A stretch of DNA of 64,000 nt from Anaerolineales bacterium. GTDB taxonomy: Bacteria > Chloroflexota > Anaerolineae > Aggregatilineales > UBA2796. The stretch spans positions 620,001-684,000 of the forward strand of contig JABTTZ010000001.1 in NCBI GenBank assembly GCA_015075625.1, written 5' to 3'. Below are positions 35,074 through 44,120 of this stretch, piece by piece; the first letter of the stretch is position 1; each line of letters starts with the position of its first letter. The notes under the pieces are model-generated. The model did not search any database and was not told the DNA's origin. It saw only the letters and a list, made by a program, of their open reading frames with translations. The position numbers and the translations under genes were made by a program.

Positions 35074-35769
35074 TTACGAGGGGGACTTGCCGCCCTCTGC
35101 GGCAAAGATCGCCGCCACAACCGCCGCCGCTGCGGTTAAGGTGGGGGGCTGTTCCAACAGCGCGGCAAGGCTCGTCACCGGCTTGTCGCTGATCCCGCAG
35201 GGGACGATCCCCTGAAAGTAGCTGAGATCGGGATCGACATTGAGGGCGAAGCCATGCATCGTCACGCGGCGGGTGGTGACGCGCACACCAATGGCGGCAA
35301 TCTTCGCCAGTTCGCCCCTCTGTTCCACCCAAACCCCCGTATACCCCGCCAAGCGCTGCCCGTGAATCCCAAAGGAAGCCAATGCCGTGATCAGGATACT
35401 CTCCAACCAGCGGACATAGCCAACGACATCGGCGTGAAGCCCATCGCCGCCCGGGGGAAGTTTGAGGATGGGGTAGCCCACAAGCTGCCCTAAGCCGTGA
35501 TAAGTCACATCGCCGCCGCGATCCACCTGATGAACGGTGATGCCCCGTGCGGCAAGCGCGGCGGGCGAAAGGAGGATGTTCGCCGCGTCGCCCTTTGTGC
35601 CGAGTGTGTAGGTGTGGGGATGTTCAACAAAAAGCAAGGTGTTAGGGATCACATCCGCCCCGCGCTGTGCGGCATAATCGCGCTGAAGCGCCCATGCCTC
35701 GGCGTAAGCCATCCGTCCCAGATCGATCACCTGGTAGGGCGTTGTTAGGAGGGTCTGACGGTTACTCAT
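35074..35769 (-). CDS. lipB: Octanoyl-[acyl-carrier-protein]:protein N-octanoyltransferase
   Basis: Starting from the ATG at 35769 (MSNRQTLL), 231 residues, the usual length for LipB. Family motifs: RGGDVTYHGLGQLVGYPIL, the catalytic Lys in AKIAAIGV and the catalytic Cys in GIVPCGISDKPVTSL. The enzyme transfers octanoyl from ACP to lipoyl domains of 2-oxoacid dehydrogenases or GcvH in the cytoplasm. The start overlaps the stop of the upstream hydrolase-like gene by 8 bases, so the two are translated together. No lipA is adjacent. The last codons overlap a family E repeat. Confidence 0.95.
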   Translation of the reverse strand: MSNRQTLLTTPYQVIDLGRMAYAEAWALQRDYAAQRGADVIPNTLLFVEHPHTYTLGTKGDAANILLSPAALAARGITVHQVDRGGDVTYHGLGQLVGYPILKLPPGGDGLHADVVGYVRWLESILITALASFGIHGQRLAGYTGVWVEQRGELAKIAAIGVRVTTRRVTMHGFALNVDPDLSYFQGIVPCGISDKPVTSLAALLEQPPTLTAAAAVVAAIFAAEGGKSPS

Positions 35770-36535
35770 TCCTGTCGTCATCGTCCTCATCCCCATCTTC
35801 ATCAATAATCGCCATGACGGGGCGCGGTGTTGCCTCCAAGTGGGTGACTAAAAATTCCAGCATCCGTGTCCATGTCTTAGCGGTGTATGCCTCATGGTAA
35901 TCAGGAGAGGTATCGTCCATGAACGCACCCCCCACACCTGGATAGACAAACATTCGCTCCCGTCCGGGGGAATCCTGAATAGCGGCGGAAAATTCGTTGA
36001 GGATAGGGGGGGAGATTGCCTCGTCCGCATCGCCATAAAACGCCAACAACGGCGTCTCATTTTGAGGGAGAATGGGCAGCGCCCCTTGCGGATTCCCGCT
36101 GATAATGACCGCTGCCCGCAGTCCGGGCGATTTGACCACCGCCTGAAATGCCAGTTCGCCGCCCAACTGCCACCCAACAACGCCGATTTTCCGTGTGCAG
36201 CGCATATTCGTTTCCAGCGCCTCCCGTGCGGCGGTGAACCCCCACGAGAAAACGGGGGAATCGCCCACCCGCAGTGCGGCGACATCGGCGGCGGTGGGGG
36301 CGTGCGACCCATTGAAAAAATCGGGGATCAGGACGATGAAGCCAATCTCGGCAATGCGACGCACCCATGCCCGCACGGTGGGCGTCACCCCCTGTTCGCT
36401 TGGCAGGAACACAATCCCCGGATGTTTCCCGCCGCTGTCGGGGTAAACCCAATAAGCGGGCAAGGTCGATTCCCCCACGACGATGCTGATATTTCCGCCG
36501 GTGGTTGGGTACTGTCGGTGGTGTGTTTCAAACAT
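35762..36535 (-). CDS. Dienelactone-hydrolase-family protein lacking the catalytic triad
   Basis: I prefer the ATG at 36535 (MFETHH) with GGAGG close upstream; a GTG at 36553 is possible. 257 residues with the dienelactone hydrolase fold: HPGIVFLPSEQG, IPDFFNG and the elbow region GVVGWQLGGELAF. The elbow residue, normally Cys or Ser, is Gln (123), at the position of Cys123 in the classic enzyme. Asp169 is kept in AFYGDADEAI. The His of the YPGxxHAF motif is Gly (YPGVGGAF). With two of three triad residues missing, hydrolase activity is unlikely. The C-terminus is a very acidic tail (DEDGDEDDDD). It overlaps lipB and may have a scaffolding or binding role there. Confidence 0.8.
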   Translation of the reverse strand: MFETHHRQYPTTGGNISIVVGESTLPAYWVYPDSGGKHPGIVFLPSEQGVTPTVRAWVRRIAEIGFIVLIPDFFNGSHAPTAADVAALRVGDSPVFSWGFTAAREALETNMRCTRKIGVVGWQLGGELAFQAVVKSPGLRAAVIISGNPQGALPILPQNETPLLAFYGDADEAISPPILNEFSAAIQDSPGRERMFVYPGVGGAFMDDTSPDYHEAYTAKTWTRMLEFLVTHLEATPRPVMAIIDEDGDEDDDDRNE

Positions 36536-36684
36536 AGCCCCTCCGTTCCCCACAATGTCTGATCTCCATTATAGTATCTTACAGGGTGTGCGCCTAACGA
36601 ACGAACAACCCATTCGGGGTACAATAGGGTGCGGTCATTCACCTTATGATCGCCGCCCAAAGATGACAGAGAGGACACCACACC

Positions 36685-37644
36685 ATGCGCCGTGATTCAC
36701 ATCAGAATCAACGCCCCCCCACACCTCGGCGGAACGGCGTGCTTTTGGGGGGCAGCCTGATCGGGATCGTGGCGCTTGTCCTTGTGGTATGGATTGCCTT
36801 TCGGGGAGGTCGTTCGGATACCTCGCCCCCGTCGTCTCCGACGGCAGCCGTTTCCTCGCCTATCCCGTTGCTTCCCACGCCCGATCTCTCTGCGGCGACG
36901 ATGATCCCCGCTGGCACAAAGGCATCGTGGGTGGCATTTGTTCAGGAATTCGAGGGCGTGCCGATGGTCCTTGTCCCCGCTGGCTGTTTCATGATGGGCA
37001 GCACTCGCTTTGATAACGAACAGCCCATTCATGAAGTATGCTTCGCCGAGCCATTCTGGATCGATCAGTACGAGGTATCGAACGGGCAGTTCAAGGCAAA
37101 GGGCGGGCAGGCAGGGCGGGCGAGCAATTGGACGGACGAGGCACTTCCCCGTGAACGGATCACCTGGTTTGAGGCAAAAGCCTACTGTGAATCACGCGGG
37201 GGGCGTCTTCCCACCGAGGCGGAATGGGAATACGCGGCAAGGGGTACGGAAAGCCGCCTGTATGCGTGGGGCGATGCCTTTGAGGGTCGCCGCCTGAATT
37301 ATTGCGACAGGGGCTGCGAGTACCCTTATCGAGACGCCACCGTTGACGACGGGTATTCACACACCGCCCCTGTTGGGCATTACCCTGAGGGAGTCTCATG
37401 GGTGGGCGCTTACGACCTCAGCGGAAATGTGTGGGAATGGGTGAGCAGCCTTTACGCCCCCTACCCCTATCAGGCGGATGATGGACGGGAAGCCCCTGGC
37501 GAAGAAGGTGGGCGTATTCTTCGCGGCGGAGCCTGGAACAACGGCGACGACAGCGTGCGGGCGGCAAACCGCCTTCGCTACGCCCCCACCAACGAGGACC
37601 TTATCGCCGGATTTCGCTGCGCCCGTTCATACCGCAGCCCATAG
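36685..37644 (+). CDS. Membrane-anchored SUMF1/FGE-like domain protein
   Basis: 319 residues: a short cytoplasmic N-terminus, one membrane helix (VLLGGSLIGIVALVLVVWIAF), a Ser/Pro linker and a SUMF1-type domain at about 85-319 ([55 protein letters not shown]). As in the kinase at 3899, the cysteine pair needed for formylglycine generation is absent after RGGAW. It is followed after 26 bases by the kinase-nSTAND-WD40 gene, so the SUMF1 domain may serve that signalling unit from outside the membrane. TACAAT at about 36620 could be a -10 box. Confidence 0.85.
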   Translation: MRRDSHQNQRPPTPRRNGVLLGGSLIGIVALVLVVWIAFRGGRSDTSPPSSPTAAVSSPIPLLPTPDLSAATMIPAGTKASWVAFVQEFEGVPMVLVPAGCFMMGSTRFDNEQPIHEVCFAEPFWIDQYEVSNGQFKAKGGQAGRASNWTDEALPRERITWFEAKAYCESRGGRLPTEAEWEYAARGTESRLYAWGDAFEGRRLNYCDRGCEYPYRDATVDDGYSHTAPVGHYPEGVSWVGAYDLSGNVWEWVSSLYAPYPYQADDGREAPGEEGGRILRGGAWNNGDDSVRAANRLRYAPTNEDLIAGFRCARSYRSP

Positions 37645-37670
37645 ACCTAAGGAAAGAGACACCTTTTGTG

Positions 37671-40600
37671 ATGGACTTGACCGGAACGGCACTGCGCGGG
37701 TACGAACTGAAGGCACAGATTGGAGCGGGTGGCTTTGGGGCGGTCTACCGTGCCTACCAACCCGCCGTCCGGCGCGATGTGGCGATCAAAGTGATCCTCC
37801 CCATCTATGCAAATCAGGCGGATTTCATCCGCGATTTTGAATCCGAAGTGCAGCTTGTCGCCCGCTTGGAACATCCGAACATCATCCCCCTTTATGACTA
37901 TTGGCGGGAGCCGGATGGCGCTTATTTTGTCATGCGTTGGGTGCGCGGGGGCAGTTTGCGCCAAGCCCTTGCCCGCCAGCGCTGGACACCCGCTATGACT
38001 GTTCGCCTGCTTGACCAGATCGCTGCTGCGCTTGATTACGCCCACCGCAACGGGATCGTCCACCGCGATCTGAAACCGGATAATATCCTGCTCGATGAGG
38101 ACGCCAACGCCTATCTTGCCGATTTTGGCATTGCCAAACTGATTGCTGATCTGCAAGACGAGGAGGCGACGAACGTCTTGGTCGGCTCGCCCGCTTACGC
38201 CGCCCCTGAACAGGTCTTGGGCGAACCGGTCTCCATTCAGACCGATATTTACAGCTTGGGGATCGTTCTCTTTGAGATGCTCTCTGGGCGGCGTCCTTTT
38301 GAGGCGGAGAGCGCCACCGATATTTTGATCAAGCATGTGCGCGAGGTGCTGCCCACCCTGCAAGGGACGAACCTTACCGCTGATTTGGATGGGGTGATCC
38401 GGCGGGCAGCGGCGAAAAAGCCCCACATCCGCTATCCCGACGCCCTGGCATTGGCGGTGGATTTTCGACGGGCGGCAGCGGTGGCAATGGGCGGTGAGTC
38501 CGCCCTGACTGATGCCCCCCTGCCGCGCACCGATGCCACCAGCCAGCGTCCCAACCTCTCCCCGCCAAGCCTCAGCGAGCAGACGACAATCCTCGAAAGC
38601 CCCGAACGGACGCTGATCACCCCTCTCGGCTATGAGGAGGACGGCGATTCCACGCGCCCCGCCACCAGCCGCGAGGCGGAACAAACCGACATGCGCACGT
38701 TCGTCCTTCTTACGCCGACGAACCCCTACAAAGGGCTGCGCGCCTTCCAAGAGGCGGATGCAAGCGATTTTTTTGGGCGTGATGAGGTAATCACTGCGCT
38801 GACTGCCCGCCTGAGCGATGCCGATGCGGAGGGGCGTTTCCTCGCCCTTGTGGGGGCAAGCGGGTCGGGAAAATCGTCGCTGGCGCGGGCGGGTCTGATT
38901 CCGGCGCTGCGGCGGGGGGTGCTGCCCGCCTCGGAACGCTGGTTTTACACCGACATGATCCCGGGCAGCGACCCCTATAACGAACTGGCAGATGCGCTCT
39001 TGCGCGTGGCGGTCAACCCGCCCCCCGATCTCCCCGCCGCGCTCTTGGAGGGTGATCGCGCCCTTGTTGAGATCGTCAACGCCGTACTGCCCGATGCTGA
39101 CTCCGATTTGGTCATTCTGATCGACCAATTCGAGGAAGTATTCACCGTCTGCCCTGATGAGCTGCGCCGCGCCGCCTTCTTGCGGGCGCTCCAAACCGCC
39201 GCTCATGATCCCGCCAGCCGCCTGCGGATCGTGATCACCATCCGCGCCGATTTTTATGACCGCCCCCTGCAATACCCCCTTTTTGGCGATCTGCTGCGGC
39301 GCACGACGGAGATCATCTTGCCGCTGCATGGCGAGGCATTGGCAATGGCGATCACCGCGCCAGCGCTGCGGGCGGGCTTGACGCTTGAAAGCGGGCTGAC
39401 AGAGACGATCCTGAGCAGCGTCCAAGCACAGCCCGGAACACTCCCCCTGATGCAATACGCCCTGACCGAACTCTTTGAGCGACGGACGGGAACGCGGCTG
39501 ACGCTTGCCGCTTATCAAGCCAGCGGGGGCGTTGCCGGCGCGTTGGCGCGGCGGGCGGATGAACTCTACGAGGCGCTTGATCAAGCACGGCGGGCATTGG
39601 CGCAATCTATTTTTCTGCGCTTGGTGATGCTTGGCGAAGGGGCAGAAGATACCCGCCGCCGTGCGGATCGGGCTGAACTAACCGCGCTCAGCGAGAACCC
39701 GACAGACATTGAGGCGATCCTCGATGGTTACGGAACGTTTCGTTTGCTCAGTTTTGACCGCGACCCCGCCACCCGCGCCCCCACCGTTGAGGTGGCGCAT
39801 GAGGCGTTGATCCGCGAATGGGGAACACTGCGCGGGTGGTTGGATGCCGGACGGGATGATGTCCGCACACAGCGCCGCCTTATCGCCGCAGTCGATGAGT
39901 GGGAGGCGAAGGGTGACGCCAGTTACCTTGCGGCGGGGGCGCGGCTAGAACAGTTTGAGACATGGGCGCAGACGACAAAACTGGGCTTGACCACCCGCGA
40001 ACGGCGGTTTCTAGAGGAAAGCCAGCGGGAGCAAGCCGAACACCGCGCCCGTGATGCCCGTATTGCCCGCCGCGTGCAAAATTTCCAGCGGACGGCGATC
40101 CTTCTGGGGGGGGTGGTCGTCTTAGCCGTGATCGCTATCATCCTTGCCGCACGACAGGCGGCAGAGGCTACCGCACAGGTCGCTCTTGCGGCGGAAACAC
40201 TCACCCCCGTCCCGCAGACGCTAACCCCCGTCCAACTGACACTGGTGGCGGGCGAACGGCTGATTACCGAAGGGCGCTCAACGGCGACGGCGGTAGCCCT
40301 TGCCCGCGCCGAACAAGAGGCGCTCCTTGCCGGATTGCGTTTGGCGGGTATCGCTGGCGACATTCTCCGTGATCCGGCGGGCAGCCCCGAATTGGCAGCG
40401 CTTCTCGCCGTCCGTTCGATGCAGCACGCCTATTCCCCACAGGGTGATGGCGTTCTGGTGGGGGCGCTCGATCAGTTATTCATCAAAGCGATTGCCACCC
40501 CTCACGATGGGGCGGTGAGCAGCCTCGCCTTCGATGCCGATTACATCAGCGGCGGGCAAGATGGCGTTGTCTACATCCGTCAGCAAGAGAGGCACGAGGC

Positions 40601-42326
40601 GCTCCCCAACAGCGAAGGTGTCACCGATATAGCCGTCTCTGGCGGGGCAGCGCCCTTCTTGCTGGTGACGGCGAATTCCGGCGCTGTTTACCTGACACAC
40701 CTTGCCGCTGTTCAGCCATTTATCGAACTTGGTCGGCATGAGGGGGCGGTGTTGGCGGCGGCAATCACCACCGATGGGAGTCTCGCCGCGACGGGCGGGG
40801 TGGACGGTCTAATTCGCCTGTGGGACACGGAAAAGCAGCGCGAGATTGGCACATTGGAGGGCGATGCCTTTGGCATTCTGAGCCTTGCCTTTTCCCCTGA
40901 TGGGAAAACGCTGCTCTCCGGCGGCGTCGGCGGCGAGATCATCGTTTGGGAGGTGGCGACCCAAACAAAACACGCCGTCTTGCGCCAATTCGAGAATCCA
41001 ATCTTGAGCCTGCGAATGGACACAACAGGAAAGCGCGTCCTTGCCGCCAGCGGGAACGAGGCGTATCTTTTCCGCCTTGCCGATCCGCTTGGCGGAACGG
41101 TGTTCAGCGGGCATAGCGATTTGGTGAATGTCGCCCTTTTTGACCCAACGGAACGCGCAATCCTGACCGCCAGCGCCGACAAAACCATCCGCCTCTACGA
41201 CCTTGAAAGCGGTATTGAACAGCGCCGTTTGCTTGGGCATAGCGATGCTGTCCTCGATATAGTTGTTGAGGGAGCAGAGGTGTTCAGCGCCAGCGCCGAC
41301 GGTACAATCCGCACATGGGAGTACACGCACCCTTCTGCCCTCGAAACGGCAGCGGCGGTGATCAGTGTAGGCGGTGGGGTGGATGAAACCGGTATTCTCC
41401 GCCCCCGTTTTGCCTCAGGAACTACGGTATGGGAGTGGACAGGTAGGGCAGATCGCCCGCCCCTCAGTCGTGATCTATCCGTTCCGGTTGTGGCACTCTC
41501 GGCGGATGGTCGCTATGCGCTGAGCAGCGAAGGGGACAGGCTCACCATGTTCGATTTGGGCGATTTAGGCGAGACCGCCCCCAACGTGGTACAGACCTTC
41601 ACCCTCCCTAGCCAAGCGCAGATCGCCAGTATCGCCATTGGGAGGCGCTACCTTCTGGTGGGCAGCGCTGATCAAAGCGCCTTCCTCTGGGAGATTGCCA
41701 GTGGGCGCTTGCTGGTGACGCTCCCTGATCAGGGCGATTGGGTTTCGGGGGTTGCCCTCAGCAGCGCGGAGAATTTCCTTGCCACCGTGACGCTCAGCGG
41801 GATGCTGCGCCTCTATGAGGTGAGCCCTGATTCGAGCGATCCGCTCCGCCCGCGGTTCGCCATCCAGACGGAGAGCGCTGCGCTGTGGGCGGTTGCCCTC
41901 AGCCCCGATGGAAAGACCACCGCCGTAGGGGATGAGGCGGGGCGCATCCGGCTTTATGCGGCGAAAGATGGCCTGATGGAGCGGGAAATCCTCGCCCATC
42001 CTGCCCAAGTGAACACCCTCACCTTCAGCGGCGACAGCGCCTTCCTGATCAGCGGCGGGGCGGATAAGACCGCCGCCGTTTTTCGCCTTTCTGACGGGCG
42101 ACTTATCCGCCGTCTGAGCGGACATACGGAGGAAATCCTCAGCGTTGTCACCTCGCCCGATGGGGGGCATATCCTTACCGGCAGTCGGGATCGGACTGCC
42201 CGCTTATGGGCGACGACGCCCGAAGGCGCTCTGCGGGAAGCCTGTCAGCGTCTCCCCCGTGATTTCACCGCTGCCGAACGCCTTGCCTATGGAATTCCGC
42301 CACAGCCGACTTGTGAGAAACGCTAA
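37671..42326 (+). CDS. Ser/Thr protein kinase - nSTAND NTPase - WD40 fusion
   Basis: 1552 residues from ATG 37671 (an in-frame GTG at 37668 adds one). Residues 8-270: Hanks kinase with IGAGGFGAVY, VAIK, HRDLKPDN (Asp133) and DFG (Asp151), all intact. About 350-740: an nSTAND NTPase, opening NPYKGLRAFQEADASDFFGR, with Walker A GASGSGKSS (Lys401), Walker B LVILIDQFEEVF and the winged-helix-like EVAHEALIREW segment. A helix rich in Arg/Glu leads to a membrane segment (about 808-830, TAILLGGVVVLAVIAIILAA). About 940-1550: around a dozen WD40 repeats (for example AFSPDGKTLLSGG, ILTASADKTIRLYDL). Kinase and NTPase are cytoplasmic, the propeller external. STAND proteins switch on by oligomerising after the propeller binds a ligand. 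It is followed without gap by a tyrosine phosphatase (TAA-ATG). Confidence 0.92.
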   Translation: MDLTGTALRGYELKAQIGAGGFGAVYRAYQPAVRRDVAIKVILPIYANQADFIRDFESEVQLVARLEHPNIIPLYDYWREPDGAYFVMRWVRGGSLRQALARQRWTPAMTVRLLDQIAAALDYAHRNGIVHRDLKPDNILLDEDANAYLADFGIAKLIADLQDEEATNVLVGSPAYAAPEQVLGEPVSIQTDIYSLGIVLFEMLSGRRPFEAESATDILIKHVREVLPTLQGTNLTADLDGVIRRAAAKKPHIRYPDALALAVDFRRAAAVAMGGESALTDAPLPRTDATSQRPNLSPPSLSEQTTILESPERTLITPLGYEEDGDSTRPATSREAEQTDMRTFVLLTPTNPYKGLRAFQEADASDFFGRDEVITALTARLSDADAEGRFLALVGASGSGKSSLARAGLIPALRRGVLPASERWFYTDMIPGSDPYNELADALLRVAVNPPPDLPAALLEGDRALVEIVNAVLPDADSDLVILIDQFEEVFTVCPDELRRAAFLRALQTAAHDPASRLRIVITIRADFYDRPLQYPLFGDLLRRTTEIILPLHGEALAMAITAPALRAGLTLESGLTETILSSVQAQPGTLPLMQYALTELFERRTGTRLTLAAYQASGGVAGALARRADELYEALDQARRALAQSIFLRLVMLGEGAEDTRRRADRAELTALSENPTDIEAILDGYGTFRLLSFDRDPATRAPTVEVAHEALIREWGTLRGWLDAGRDDVRTQRRLIAAVDEWEAKGDASYLAAGARLEQFETWAQTTKLGLTTRERRFLEESQREQAEHRARDARIARRVQNFQRTAILLGGVVVLAVIAIILAARQAAEATAQVALAAETLTPVPQTLTPVQLTLVAGERLITEGRSTATAVALARAEQEALLAGLRLAGIAGDILRDPAGSPELAALLAVRSMQHAYSPQGDGVLVGALDQLFIKAIATPHDGAVSSLAFDADYISGGQDGVVYIRQQERHEALPNSEGVTDIAVSGGAAPFLLVTANSGAVYLTHLAAVQPFIELGRHEGAVLAAAITTDGSLAATGGVDGLIRLWDTEKQREIGTLEGDAFGILSLAFSPDGKTLLSGGVGGEIIVWEVATQTKHAVLRQFENPILSLRMDTTGKRVLAASGNEAYLFRLADPLGGTVFSGHSDLVNVALFDPTERAILTASADKTIRLYDLESGIEQRRLLGHSDAVLDIVVEGAEVFSASADGTIRTWEYTHPSALETAAAVISVGGGVDETGILRPRFASGTTVWEWTGRADRPPLSRDLSVPVVALSADGRYALSSEGDRLTMFDLGDLGETAPNVVQTFTLPSQAQIASIAIGRRYLLVGSADQSAFLWEIASGRLLVTLPDQGDWVSGVALSSAENFLATVTLSGMLRLYEVSPDSSDPLRPRFAIQTESAALWAVALSPDGKTTAVGDEAGRIRLYAAKDGLMEREILAHPAQVNTLTFSGDSAFLISGGADKTAAVFRLSDGRLIRRLSGHTEEILSVVTSPDGGHILTGSRDRTARLWATTPEGALREACQRLPRDFTAAERLAYGIPPQPTCEKR

Positions 42327-43457
42327 ATGTCGCCATTACGCCGTATAGGAAAGATTGGCGGGGCGCTGATTGCCGGAGGGATTCTGATTGGGCTGCGCTA
42401 CCTCATCGCCCGCCGTCCGCGCACACCCTACCCCCCACCGGAATCGCTGATCATCCCGCCAAAGGTAGACGCCGCGCTCGAACGAAACGCCGATGGGTCG
42501 TTCACCATCCGTTGGGAACGCCCTGCCGCCCAAACACGGGTGTATGTCAGTGCTGACCCCGACGCGGCGGGGCTTGATCAGAGCGCCCCGCTGACTGTTG
42601 TCGAAGGGGTAGGGAGCGTTACCCTAACCATCCCGTTCACCGATCAACGCCCTTATGTGGCGCTCTATTTTGATGAGGATGCCCATCCCTTGATCGTCGC
42701 GGAGCGAACGCTCCCCCTCGAACGGGGCTACAACTTTCGAGATATTGGCGGCTACCGCACGGCAGAGGGACGCCATGTGCGGTGGGGGAAACTCTACCGC
42801 ACCAGCCATTTTCACAACCTCAGCGAGGCAGACGCGGCATATTTGGCGCGGTTGGGGCTGCGTTGGGTGTGCGATCTGCGCACGAAACGGGAAATTCACG
42901 AGTACCCCGACACCCTTCCCCCCCACGCGGTTGGCGTGCGCCTCCCCCTTTTGGCTGATCACGAACGGGGCTTATCGCCGCGTGCGATTCTGCTCAATTT
43001 GCGGCAGTTGGATCGCCTGCTATTAAGGTCTTATACAACGATCATCCTCGCTCATAAAGCAGCTTCCTTCGCCGCCATGTTTCGGGCGTTGGCAGATGTA
43101 AGCAACCTTCCGGCTGCGGTTCACTGCACAGCGGGGAAAGACCGGACGGGAATCAGCATCGCCCTGCTGCTGGAGGTTTTGGGCGTCCCTGACGAGACGA
43201 TCATTGCCGATTACTCGCTAACGAATCATGCTTTTGCAGGGATTCGTGTGGTGGTCGATGAGAACGCCGGACGGTTGAGGGCAGTGGGCTTGCGCCCGGA
43301 CGATCTGCAACCCCTTTTGACGGCTGATCCGGCGATTATGCAGGAGACGTTGACATTTGTACGCGAACGCTACGGGAGCATTGAGCGCTATCTGACAGAA
43401 ACCGGTGGGCTTGAGCCGGAGGTCTTTGAGAGGCTGCGGGCGAATTTCTTGCGGTAG
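42327..43457 (+). CDS. Membrane-anchored tyrosine/lipid phosphatase (Y_phosphatase3 family)
   Basis: 376 residues; the ATG directly abuts the stop of the kinase gene. A possible N-terminal membrane segment (GKIGGALIAGGILIGL) precedes a fibronectin III-like beta domain (about 50-130; FTIRWERPAAQTRVYVS). The catalytic part has the family opening YNFRDIGGYRTAEGRHVRWG, the block RWVCDLRTKREI and the P-loop HCTAGKDRTG with nucleophile Cys267 and Arg273. This group (PF13350) acts on phosphotyrosine or phosphoinositides. If the N-terminal helix is a signal anchor, the phosphatase faces outward, as some secreted members do; if not, it could reverse the adjacent kinase. Close pairing favours a functional link. 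Confidence 0.87.
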   Translation: MSPLRRIGKIGGALIAGGILIGLRYLIARRPRTPYPPPESLIIPPKVDAALERNADGSFTIRWERPAAQTRVYVSADPDAAGLDQSAPLTVVEGVGSVTLTIPFTDQRPYVALYFDEDAHPLIVAERTLPLERGYNFRDIGGYRTAEGRHVRWGKLYRTSHFHNLSEADAAYLARLGLRWVCDLRTKREIHEYPDTLPPHAVGVRLPLLADHERGLSPRAILLNLRQLDRLLLRSYTTIILAHKAASFAAMFRALADVSNLPAAVHCTAGKDRTGISIALLLEVLGVPDETIIADYSLTNHAFAGIRVVVDENAGRLRAVGLRPDDLQPLLTADPAIMQETLTFVRERYGSIERYLTETGGLEPEVFERLRANFLR

Positions 43458-44120
43458 GGGGATTGTCTATAAACTCTAAGTACCACCACAAAAGTCCTTT
43501 GGGTGAAGAAGGTGGAACAACCGGTGCGCCGATGCCTTTCAAGCCCCGAAGGGGTGGCTGCTTTCAGCCCGCCGCTTTAGCGGCGGGATCATGCGCACGT
43601 CCGCCTGTTCATCTTAGTACCTAGCCACAGTGATTTCTAGAAGAATCCCTATCCCCCCCGGTTGCTGCGTAGCAGTCGCCTTTCCCCGCTTGCAGGGAAA
43701 GGGGGTGAATTCCTTCCCCTTTCCGTTTACGGGGAGGGGTGAGGGGTGGGGTTGTTGGGTCAGTCTATCTCTCCTTATCTGTGTGGCGCACCTCTCGTTA
43801 GGTTTGGGCAAAAGGAATGGGGCTATTTGGCGATTGCTGTTCGTGATCACTTTACGATCTATCCCCACACACACCTATGATAGACTGAGTGAACATATTC
43901 ATCTGAGGAATTACCTTTTGAATGAATAATTCATCTTACGCAAGCAGTGCATTTCTCCCTGAGATTAGCCGCATAAAAAGGTGGGGACGGGCAGCGCCCA
44001 TCGCAAAGAGAAGCCGCCCCCTCAGCGCGCAGCGGGAGAGGGGGTTAGGGGTGAGGGTCTGTGCGTAAGGTGAGTGAATAATTTTTCCTTGCGGACTGGC
44101 TTGAGGGGAAGGGAACTACG
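43458..44120. repeat. 663-base gap packed with interspersed repeats (families A, B, C)
   Basis: 43537-43587 is the best copy of family A: AAGCCCCGAAGGGGTGGCTG followed by CCCGCCGCTTTAGCGGCGGG. 43626-43750 is family B (GTGATTTCTAGAAGAATCCC, TTTCCCCGCTTGCAGGGAAA, CCGTTTACGGGGAGGGG). 43932-44083 is family C (CTTACGCA ... GAGATTAGCCGC ... GTGAGGGTCTGTGCGTAAGG). No gene is seen. The leader of the next gene holds AAGGGA. Confidence 0.65.

Noticed and set aside
37647-39605. A 652-codon open frame on the minus strand
   Set aside because: It lies entirely opposite the kinase-nSTAND gene, whose plus-strand protein has clear catalytic motifs. The antisense translation is low in hydrophobic order and shows no domain; GC-rich codon use creates such shadows.
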